This document shows positions 1 to 6,081 of a stretch of 10,000 nt of DNA, piece by piece (position 1 is the first letter of the stretch; the number at the start of each line of letters is the position of its first letter). Position numbers and translations under genes: made by a program. Source of the DNA: Chloroflexota bacterium. Lineage in GTDB: Bacteria > Chloroflexota > Anaerolineae > Anaerolineales > Villigracilaceae. A model generated the notes under the pieces. That model was given only the letters and a program-made list of their open reading frames with translations, did no database searches and was not told where the DNA came from. The stretch is from NCBI GenBank assembly GCA_020217065.1, contig JAIWOB010000089.1, positions 1 to 10,000 on the forward strand, read 5' to 3'.

Positions 1-1
1 A

Positions 2-85
2 GCGAAGAAAATAGGCTTCGAAACCGTGCGTTTCGAATCGCCCGAGCAGCTGAAGCGGGAATTGGAATCCCGTCAATTATTGTAG
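2..85 (+). CDS. C-terminal end of an unidentified protein (possible HAD-type hydrolase), 5' truncated
   Basis: Reading frame 2 is open from the window edge to a TAG at 83-85 and gives 27 residues ending in ESRQLL. The tail contains GFETVRFESPEQLKREL, a pattern of glycine, hydrophobic strand, F-x-S/D-P-x-Q-L and charged helix. From memory this resembles the extreme C-terminus of many HAD superfamily (subfamily IA) phosphatases. With no catalytic motif inside the window this is only a resemblance. The prenyl synthase starts 29 nt further on in the same direction, so the two genes may be cotranscribed. No terminator is seen between them. That this is coding sequence is likely; the family is uncertain. 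Confidence 0.5.
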   Translation, partial: AKKIGFETVRFESPEQLKRELESRQLL

Positions 86-114
86 CCGACCCCAAAACGG
101 TCAAGAGAGAAGCG

Positions 115-1128
115 ATGAGTCTAAAACAATATTTCGAAGCGATGCTGCCCGAAATCGAAAAGGAATTGCAGCGGCAGGTTGCGCGGCTAAACGCCGCCAA
201 CATCCGCCCGTTTCACGACATGCTCTCCTATCACATGGGGTGGACAGGCGAAGGCGCGGGAAAAGAAGCCGCCGGCAAACGGATTCGCCCCGTAAGCGTT
301 TTGCTGACGGCAGCCGCTTCCGGCGGCGACTGGGTTTCCGCTCTGCCTGCCGCAGCCGCCGTTGAGTTGATTCACAACTTCAGCCTCGTCCACGACGACG
401 TGCAGGATAACTCCCCCAAACGGCGCGGCAGACCCACCGTCTGGAAAAAATGGGGCGTGCCAATGGCGATTAATGTGGGCGACGCCCTTTTCGTCATCGC
501 CTTCCAGGCGCTTACAGATTTGAGCGCCTCTTACCCAGCGGAAACGGCGCTGCGGGCGGCTTCCATCCTTCAAAACGCCTGCCTGGACCTGACGCGCGGG
601 CAATACCTCGACATGGCGTACGAAGGACGCTGCGACTTAAGCCTTGAAGATTATTGGCAGATGGTCGGCGGTAAAACTTCAGCCCTGCTCTCCGCCTGCA
701 TGGAAATCGGCGCCCTGCTGGGCGGCGCCAGCGCGCCGCAGCAAGAAGCCTGTCGTCAGTTTGGCTACCGCTTGGGGCTGGCGTTTCAAGTCCAAGACGA
801 CGTACTCGGCGTGTGGGGGGACGAAGCCGTCACAGGAAAATCCGCCGCCAGCGACTTGGCAAAAGGAAAGAATTCCCTGCCCGTGTTATACGGACTTAGC
901 AAGGGAGGAAATTTCGCCGAACGCTGGAAGCGGGGTCCCATTCAGGCGGACGAAATCCGCGAAACGGCGCAGGCGCTCGAACAAGAGGGAGGCAGGAAAT
1001 ACGCCGAAGAAATCGCGCAGCGCGAAACGGACGCCGCGCTGGACTGCCTGAAAAAAGCGGCTCTGCGCGCACCCGCGGCGGACGCCCTGCTCGAACTGGC
1101 GAACGCGCTTCTCAGGCGAGCCCAGTAA
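115..1128 (+). CDS. Short-chain polyprenyl diphosphate synthase (probable FPP/GGPP synthase)
   Basis: A 337-residue trans-isoprenyl diphosphate synthase, which condenses isopentenyl diphosphate with allylic diphosphates in the cytoplasm to make precursors of quinones, carotenoids or other isoprenoids. Visible motifs are GKRIRP (54-59, diphosphate binding), the first Asp-rich motif DDVQD (94-98) followed by the basic RRGRPT stretch, GQ near 162-163, GGKTSALL (185-192), QVQDDVLG (225-232) and the GKSAASDLAKGK / SLPVLY block (241-259). Length is normal for the family. The first motif is DDxxD without the two-residue insertion of typical bacterial FPP synthases. An aromatic residue, F89, sits five positions before it, which in characterised homologues restricts products to about C15-C20; the exact product is inferred. 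The second motif has Gly where the third Asp usually stands. The start is preceded by a purine-rich AAGAGAGAAG at 103-112, a modest ribosome binding site. Confidence 0.93.
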   Translation: MSLKQYFEAMLPEIEKELQRQVARLNAANIRPFHDMLSYHMGWTGEGAGKEAAGKRIRPVSVLLTAAASGGDWVSALPAAAAVELIHNFSLVHDDVQDNSPKRRGRPTVWKKWGVPMAINVGDALFVIAFQALTDLSASYPAETALRAASILQNACLDLTRGQYLDMAYEGRCDLSLEDYWQMVGGKTSALLSACMEIGALLGGASAPQQEACRQFGYRLGLAFQVQDDVLGVWGDEAVTGKSAASDLAKGKNSLPVLYGLSKGGNFAERWKRGPIQADEIRETAQALEQEGGRKYAEEIAQRETDAALDCLKKAALRAPAADALLELANALLRRAQ

Positions 1129-1134
1129 CGCCGC

Positions 1135-1164
1135 TTGACACCCCTTTTCCATCTGGCGTATAAT
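1135..1164 (+). promoter_or_regulatory. Consensus sigma-70 type promoter of tRNA-Gly
   Basis: TTGACA at 1135-1140 and TATAAT at 1159-1164 both match the consensus perfectly, with an 18-nt spacer. The predicted transcription start, about 1171-1172, is roughly 10 nt before the mature tRNA 5' end. The -35 box begins only 7 nt after the stop codon of the prenyl synthase, so the tRNA has its own strong promoter packed against the upstream gene. No terminator separates them, so read-through transcripts from upstream could also carry the tRNA. Confidence 0.9.
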
Positions 1165-1180
1165 CTCCCCGTTTCAGTAA

Positions 1181-1255
1181 GCGGGTGTAGTTCAGTGGTA
1201 GAACGCATGCTTCCCAAGCATGATATCGTGGGTTCGAGTCCCATCACCCGCTCCA
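1181..1255 (+). tRNA. trnG(CCC): tRNA-Gly (anticodon CCC), CCA encoded
   Basis: A complete cloverleaf can be drawn. The acceptor stem GCGGGTG/CACCCGC (1181-1187 with 1245-1251) is perfectly paired. The D arm is GTTC-AGTGGTA-GAAC (1190-1204). The anticodon arm is CATGC-TTCCCAA-GCATG (1206-1222), with anticodon CCC at 1213-1215. The variable loop ATATC has 5 nt. The T arm is GTGGG-TTCGAGT-CCCAT (1228-1244) with one G-U pair. The discriminator base is T1252, as is usual for bacterial tRNA-Gly, and CCA at 1253-1255 is genome encoded. It decodes the GGG glycine codon. A consensus promoter lies upstream and a terminator starts 5 nt downstream. No direct repeat of the 3' end or integrase gene is seen, so there is no sign that it serves as an integration site here. 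Confidence 0.98.
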
Positions 1256-1259
1256 AGAC

Positions 1260-1293
1260 AAGTCGAGGGTTTACCAGCCTCGGCTTTTTCTTC
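1260..1293 (+). terminator. Rho-independent terminator after tRNA-Gly
   Basis: AAGTCGAGG (1260-1268) pairs with CCTCGGCTT (1278-1286) in a 9-bp stem with one G-T wobble and a 9-nt loop. A T-rich run TTTTTCTTCT follows at 1285-1294. It sits directly behind the tRNA and ahead of the signalling operon, so it should separate the two transcription units. Confidence 0.85.
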
Positions 1294-1315
1294 TATTTGT
1301 AAGGTTGCTGTTATG

Positions 1316-1342
1316 CTGACGATTTTTCTAGTAAAGTAGAAT
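1316..1342 (+). promoter_or_regulatory. Possible promoter of the signalling operon
   Basis: The 70-nt leader between the terminator and the first receiver gene is AT-richer than its surroundings and is the only non-coding stretch in front of the whole operon. The best -10 candidate is TAGAAT (1337-1342, one mismatch to TATAAT). The -35 candidate CTGACG (1316-1321) matches 4 of 6 positions with a short 15-nt spacer. An alternative pairing is TTGCTG (1305-1310) with TAGTAA (1329-1334), 18 nt apart. A promoter is expected here from the layout, but the exact boxes are weakly supported. Confidence 0.35.
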
Positions 1343-1363
1343 TCGAGCCGGAGACAAGTTCAG

Positions 1364-1759
1364 ATGGCACACGAAACTCAAAAAAGTACTATACTTTACG
1401 TGGAAGATAACCCAGACAATAGAAGCCTCATTCGCAGGGTGTTGGAAGCCGAGGGGTACGCCGTCGTGGAAGCGGTTAACGCCAGCCAGGCGCTGGAAGC
1501 CCTCGAACGCAGCGAAATCAACCTGGTCTTGATGGACATCAACATGCCCGATATGGACGGCTATACCCTGACGGCGAAAATCAAGTCCATCAAGAAATTT
1601 TCACACATCCCCATCGTCGCCGTGACGGCAAACGTCATGCGCGGCGACCGCGAAAAATCGCTGGGGGCTGGCTGCGATGGCTATATCCAAAAACCCATAG
1701 ACATAGACACCCTGTCGCAGCAAATCGAGCGATTTATCTTAAGGAGCAGCCATGCCTGA
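1364..1759 (+). CDS. Stand-alone response regulator receiver protein (CheY/DivK-like)
   Basis: A 131-residue single-domain receiver with no output domain, so it should act by phosphorylation-dependent protein binding or as a phosphorelay carrier in the cytoplasm. The acidic pair is E14-D15 in the motif YVEDN, the phospho-acceptor is D58 in LMDINMP, the switch threonine is T88 in VAVTAN, and the conserved lysine is K110 in IQKP. The overall wording (EDN-x-x-N, GDREK, GCDGYIQKP) is closest to the DivK subgroup as I remember it. GGAGA at 1350-1354 lies 9 nt before the ATG and supports this start. The gene opens the operon, and its last 8 nt overlap the next receiver gene. All residues needed for phosphorylation are present. 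The cognate kinase is not in the window. Confidence 0.96.
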   Translation: MAHETQKSTILYVEDNPDNRSLIRRVLEAEGYAVVEAVNASQALEALERSEINLVLMDINMPDMDGYTLTAKIKSIKKFSHIPIVAVTANVMRGDREKSLGAGCDGYIQKPIDIDTLSQQIERFILRSSHA

Positions 1760-2204
1760 ACAAACATCCGCCGTATCCGACACCCAACCCATCCGCAAAC
1801 CCAACATTCCCAAAGACGCGGCTGTGCTGGTTGTGGAAGACAACGTCTCCAATTTCGTACTCATTGCGCGCATGCTCGGTTATTTGGGCATTCACTGCGA
1901 ATGGAAGACTTCAGGCTACGAAGTCGTGGAATATGCGGACACGCTGCCGCGTCTCGACTTGATTCTGATGGACATCCGCCTGCCTTACGAAGACGGGTAT
2001 GGCGCGTTGAAGAAAATCCGCGCCTCCGAGCGCTTCAAAAATGTGCCAATCATCGCCGTCACGGCGGAAGCCAGCCTGGAACAGATGAACAAGGCAAAAG
2101 AATCCGGATTCGACGGTTTTCTGGGCAAACCCCTTGACCCCGACCGTTTCCCTGACCAGATTCGCCGCATCCTGAGCGGGGAGCCGGTCTGGGAATACAA
2201 TTAA
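1752..2204 (+). CDS. Stand-alone response regulator receiver protein with N-terminal extension
   Basis: A 150-residue protein with a single receiver domain. About 22 residues rich in Pro, Thr and Gln precede the first strand (VLVVEDN). Active-site residues are E29-D30, phospho-acceptor D74 in LMDIRLP, switch T104 in VAVTAE, and K126 in LGKPLD. No DNA-binding or enzymatic domain follows; the chain ends in GEPVWEYN, a short aromatic tail after the last helix. AAGGAG at 1741-1746 lies 5 nt before the ATG, so the start is well supported even though it lies inside the previous gene (8-nt overlap). It differs clearly in sequence from the first receiver, so the pair is not a recent duplication and the two may have different partners or act in series. 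Confidence 0.96.
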   Translation: MPEQTSAVSDTQPIRKPNIPKDAAVLVVEDNVSNFVLIARMLGYLGIHCEWKTSGYEVVEYADTLPRLDLILMDIRLPYEDGYGALKKIRASERFKNVPIIAVTAEASLEQMNKAKESGFDGFLGKPLDPDRFPDQIRRILSGEPVWEYN

Positions 2205-2211
2205 CTTCTTG

Positions 2212-5200
2212 ATGACCACCAAAGCGAAGCCAACTCATGACTCGAAACAGAATCGATTTAAGGGCAGCCTGGCGGGAACGCTTGTACAAACGCTCTTAAT
2301 CTTCACCTTTATTCCCCTTGCCCTGATGGCGGGCGCAGCCTATTTTCGCGCCCGCGCTCTTCTTGAAGAGCAAGCCGTCCATCAGGCGCAAACCCTTCTT
2401 GCCGTTCAACTGAATATCGTCGAGCGCGAAATCGCAAACAAAGAAAAAAAACTGGAGGAGTTGGTCAACAGCGGCGATTTTAGAATTTTGACCGAACTGG
2501 CGCTTCACGCGAACCCTAAAAGCGACGCGTTCCGCGAAATTCGCGCGAGTCTTTTGCAAGAGTTTGCCAGCCTCGAGACTCAAGCCGACCCTCCCTCCTT
2601 CGACCAGTTTCTTCTCCTCGACCCAAAAGGCAACGTCAAAATTTCCAGCAACCCCGCCTGGCAGGGACTTGCGCTTGAGCCGGCTTTTCTGGAGCGGTTC
2701 TTAAAAGGGCATCCCTCGGCTGCTTTGTATGGAGCGCCCCCCCTCTATGAAAACGAGTTCATCCTCCTTACGGCGCAGGAATACAAAACAACGAGAGGCT
2801 CGACCCTTGGAATAATCATCGGCGTCACTGAAAAGAAAAGGTTTCAGAAACTTATCGAACCGCTAAACGGGATGTCGCCTCTGGCGTTGACTTATTTTGC
2901 CTTACCCGACCAGTCGCTTATCCATGGCGACACGCAAAAAGGCGAATTCAAGCCGGTGGAATTGGAGGCGAAAGACGGCATTCAATCCGTATTTGCCGAG
3001 CTAAGAAAAAGCGAAGACCTCGAACCCCGCGCGCTAAACCTCAATATCGAAAACGAAGAGGCGGCGCTCGCGCAGCTGCAATGGTTTCCCAAAATGCAGG
3101 CGGGGGTTGTCCTGGTGGTGAAAGCGTCGGACGTGTACGGGCGCATCTCCAGTCTGATTCCATTCACCGTCCTGCTGGTCGCCGGGGCGCTGCTGGCGAC
3201 TATCGTCGTGGCAATCGTCACCGTGAACCGCGTGGTCAAACCGCTGCGCCTGCTTTCGGAAATCACCCGCGATTTTGCGGATGGAAATTGGAGCCGCCGC
3301 GCGGATATCAGCAGCGACAACGAAGTCGGAGCGCTCGCCAATTCCTTCAACCAAATGGCTGAGGAATTGGGGAAGTTATACCGTTCGCTCGAACAAAAGG
3401 TGGACGAAAGCGAACGCCAGATTCGCACCACCGCTGAGGTGGCGCAAAACATCACCACCGTCTCCGATTTGAACGAGACTCTCGATAAAACCGTTGAGCT
3501 GCTCGTGCGGCAGTTCGGCTATTATCAGGCAAGTATTTTTTTGGTGGAACACAGCGGCAAGTATCTTGAATTCAAGACCGGCTACGGCGCCGCCGCCCAT
3601 GAACTCTTGCGAAAGAAATATCGCCTTGAAATTAATTCCTCGTCCATGATTGGCTGGGTCTGCGCGAACAATCAGCCGCGCGTCGCTTCCGACGTCATGG
3701 AAGACCCGCTTCATTTGAAGAACGAACTGCTCCCCGAAACCCGCTCAGAAGCCAGCATGCCCATTTCCATCGGCAGCCTGACGCTTGGCGTGCTGGACGT
3801 GCAAAGCGCGGAGGAAGACGCCTTCAACGCGGAAGCCGTCAATATGCTTCAAACCGTCGCCAGCCAAATCGCCACCGCCATTCAAAATTTCGAATTGACG
3901 GAGGCGAGCCATGTGAACTTTGAGGAACTCGCCCGCCTCTATCGCGCAAGCCGCCAAATTGCGGAAGCCGACAGCGAACAGGAAATTTTCGAAAATACAT
4001 GCCGTATTCTCAAGGAATCTCCCTACCCCGTCGCGCTGCTGGGAATGAAAGGAAAGCGGCTGGAAGCGCTCTTGTTTGCCAACCCGCCGGAAGAAGGCGA
4101 CTCTGAAGCGAACGCCCTCATCTTCAGCGAAACGGAGACAGAGGAAGTCGCCGCCTATCTTGCCAGCGGCGGGGTCTTCCCCGACCTTGACAGCGAGGAC
4201 CTGCCCAACTGCCTGAAATCTTTGATGCGGCGCATGAAAGCGGTCGGCGCCGCCTGTTTGCCGGTCAAAAAGAATGGGACCTTATCCGCCGTTCTGACGG
4301 TAGGCTCCAGAGACCAGCAATTTTCCAGCGTTACCGCGCAACCCTACACCAACCTGGCAGACTTAATCTCCGTGACGCTGGAAAAGGCGGAGGCGATTCG
4401 TCAGATGCAAAAGCACCTGCGCGACGCCGAAGCGCTCGCTTCGATGAGCGAGGCGATTTCCACGTCCGCCGACCAGCAAACTTTCTTCCGCGCGCTCCAC
4501 GCCAAGATACAACAAATGATTGGCAACTACAATTTGATTGTCGCCCTGTACGATGAGAGGACAGACACCATCAGCGTGCCATTCAGTTACGAAGACGGAA
4601 AGTTTCTGCAGATTGACCCCTTCCCCCTCGGAGAAGGTCTGACCTCCATCCTGATTCGCACGCGCCAGCCGCTGATGCTGGTGGAAGACACAGAGCGAAA
4701 AGCCGCCGCGCTCGGCGCAAAAGTCGTCGGCAAAGCGGCTCGTTCCTGGATGGGCGCTCCCATGATGGTGCAAAACCGTCCCATCGGCGCTCTGATTATC
4801 CAAGACACGGAACGGGAACGCGCTTTTACGGAAGACGACTTAAGGTTCTTTTCCGCCATTACCAACCAGATTGCCGGAGTTATTTACAACGCCCATCTCT
4901 TGGAAGAAAGCCAGCGGCGGGCGCTGCAAGTCGAAACGGCGGCGGAGATTGCGCGCGATATTAGCAGTTCCCTCAACCTCGACGACCTCCTCATCAAAGC
5001 GGTGAATTTCATTCAAAAACGCTTTGACTTCTATCATGCCGCCGTTTTCTTGCACGACCTTCAGGGGGAATACACCGTCATCCGCGAGGCGACCGGCGAA
5101 ACCGGCGCCCAAATGAAACGGGCGGGATACAAAATCGGCATCGGCTCGAAATCCATCGTCGGCTTTGTCAGCAGCAAAGGCGAACCGCTCGTGGTGGACG

Positions 5201-6081
5201 ACACCTCCAAAGACGCCACTTACTACGCCAACCCGCTCTTCCCCAAAACCCGTTCCGAGGCGGCGTTTCCTCTGAAAGTCGGCGAGCGCATTCTGGGCGA
5301 GATAGACGTGCAAAGCGTCCAACCTTACGCGTTCACCGAAGACAAGCTGCGAAGTCTGCAAATTCTCGCCGACCAAGTGGCGATTGCGGTCGTTAATTCA
5401 GAGTTGTTCTCGGAGACTCAAGAACATCTTTCACAGCACCGCCTGCTGCACCACATCACCAGTTCAGCCGCCTCCGGCTCGACGCTCGAAGAGGCTCTGG
5501 AAAGCGCCGTCCAGGGGTTGAAAGTCACTCTGGGAGGAGACCGCGTTTCAATCCTCATTGTGAATCGCGAGAAAAACGTATTACAGGCAAAAGCGCACAC
5601 CGGCTATGCAAGCGATATAGATTTGGAAGTGCCTATCGGAAGCGGCATTACCGGCTGGGTCGCCGCGAACAAACGTCCGCTGCGCGTTAAAGACGTTCAC
5701 GAAGACCCGCGTTACATCCAATATAGTTCAAACACGCGCTCCGAACTGGCTGTGCCGCTGGTCTATCGCAATGAAGTCCTGGGCGTCCTGAACGCCGAAA
5801 GCGAAGTCCCCGACGGTTATAGCAAAAATGACGAGGAGATGCTTGGCACATTGGCTGGAAGTTTGGCGGCAATCATTGCGAATGCGCGCCTGCTCGAACA
5901 GCTGCGCGCCCAAGCGGAACGCGACCGCCTCATCTACGACGCCACCACCCGTATCCGCCGCTCGACGGATATTCAATCCATCATGGCGGCGACCGCCAGC
6001 GAATTGGCGCGGCTGACCGGAGCGCAGTACGCCAGGATTCAAGTTCAACCTGCCGACAGCGCGAAACAGGAAAATGTGTAA
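2212..6081 (+). CDS. Membrane sensor with periplasmic domain, HAMP and five GAF units, no output domain
   Basis: A 1289-residue protein. From the ATG the order is: TM helix about 24-46; an extracytoplasmic region about 47-313, Cache-like in size and with the strand-turn FLLLDPKGNV near 132-141; TM helix about 314-338; HAMP about 340-392 (P344, and E371 in DNEVGALANSFNQM); a coiled coil; then GAF units at about 418-560, 575-722, 750-895, 915-1063 and 1084-1222. Units 1, 4 and 5 carry the TRSE-x-x-x-P[IL] core and a terminal QIA-x-AI-like helix. Unit 3 is more diverged and unit 2 is barely recognisable. The last 50 residues resemble the start of a sixth GAF. No histidine kinase, GGDEF, EAL, HD-GYP, phosphatase or chemoreceptor signalling hairpin follows. 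The GAFs lack phytochrome-type chromophore motifs. The ATG is directly preceded by an in-frame TTG (2209), an alternative start. No good Shine-Dalgarno site is seen, and the previous stop is 7 nt away, so coupled translation is likely. Confidence 0.93.
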   Translation: MTTKAKPTHDSKQNRFKGSLAGTLVQTLLIFTFIPLALMAGAAYFRARALLEEQAVHQAQTLLAVQLNIVEREIANKEKKLEELVNSGDFRILTELALHANPKSDAFREIRASLLQEFASLETQADPPSFDQFLLLDPKGNVKISSNPAWQGLALEPAFLERFLKGHPSAALYGAPPLYENEFILLTAQEYKTTRGSTLGIIIGVTEKKRFQKLIEPLNGMSPLALTYFALPDQSLIHGDTQKGEFKPVELEAKDGIQSVFAELRKSEDLEPRALNLNIENEEAALAQLQWFPKMQAGVVLVVKASDVYGRISSLIPFTVLLVAGALLATIVVAIVTVNRVVKPLRLLSEITRDFADGNWSRRADISSDNEVGALANSFNQMAEELGKLYRSLEQKVDESERQIRTTAEVAQNITTVSDLNETLDKTVELLVRQFGYYQASIFLVEHSGKYLEFKTGYGAAAHELLRKKYRLEINSSSMIGWVCANNQPRVASDVMEDPLHLKNELLPETRSEASMPISIGSLTLGVLDVQSAEEDAFNAEAVNMLQTVASQIATAIQNFELTEASHVNFEELARLYRASRQIAEADSEQEIFENTCRILKESPYPVALLGMKGKRLEALLFANPPEEGDSEANALIFSETETEEVAAYLASGGVFPDLDSEDLPNCLKSLMRRMKAVGAACLPVKKNGTLSAVLTVGSRDQQFSSVTAQPYTNLADLISVTLEKAEAIRQMQKHLRDAEALASMSEAISTSADQQTFFRALHAKIQQMIGNYNLIVALYDERTDTISVPFSYEDGKFLQIDPFPLGEGLTSILIRTRQPLMLVEDTERKAAALGAKVVGKAARSWMGAPMMVQNRPIGALIIQDTERERAFTEDDLRFFSAITNQIAGVIYNAHLLEESQRRALQVETAAEIARDISSSLNLDDLLIKAVNFIQKRFDFYHAAVFLHDLQGEYTVIREATGETGAQMKRAGYKIGIGSKSIVGFVSSKGEPLVVDDTSKDATYYANPLFPKTRSEAAFPLKVGERILGEIDVQSVQPYAFTEDKLRSLQILADQVAIAVVNSELFSETQEHLSQHRLLHHITSSAASGSTLEEALESAVQGLKVTLGGDRVSILIVNREKNVLQAKAHTGYASDIDLEVPIGSGITGWVAANKRPLRVKDVHEDPRYIQYSSNTRSELAVPLVYRNEVLGVLNAESEVPDGYSKNDEEMLGTLAGSLAAIIANARLLEQLRAQAERDRLIYDATTRIRRSTDIQSIMAATASELARLTGAQYARIQVQPADSAKQENV

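Noticed and set aside
187..603. Minus-strand open frame of 138 codons across the prenyl synthase
   Set aside because: It is fully antisense to conserved catalytic motifs of the synthase and has no independent support.
942..1256. Minus-strand open frame of 104 codons containing MGLEPTISCLGSMRSTTELHP
   Set aside because: The protein-like stretch is the antisense translation of the tRNA-Gly gene at 1181-1255; similar peptides are known spurious annotations. The rest is antisense to the prenyl synthase.
1260..1363. Possible riboswitch or other structured leader ahead of the signalling operon
   Set aside because: The only clear hairpin belongs to the tRNA terminator. The remaining ~70 nt are too short and show no paired structure or known riboswitch motif.
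1181..1363. tRNA as an attachment site of an integrated element
   Set aside because: No integrase gene, no repeat of the tRNA 3' end and no base-composition shift was seen within the window.
4840..5376. Minus-strand open frame of 178 codons inside the five-GAF gene
   Set aside because: It lies wholly antisense to GAF-coding sequence with clear domain motifs, has low-complexity composition, and shows no motifs of its own. It is an effect of codon bias in GC-rich DNA.
2212..6081. Phytochrome or bilin-binding interpretation of the GAF domains
   Set aside because: No conserved Cys-His chromophore motif, no DIP motif and no PHY domain can be seen. The GAFs look like generic small-ligand or structural units.
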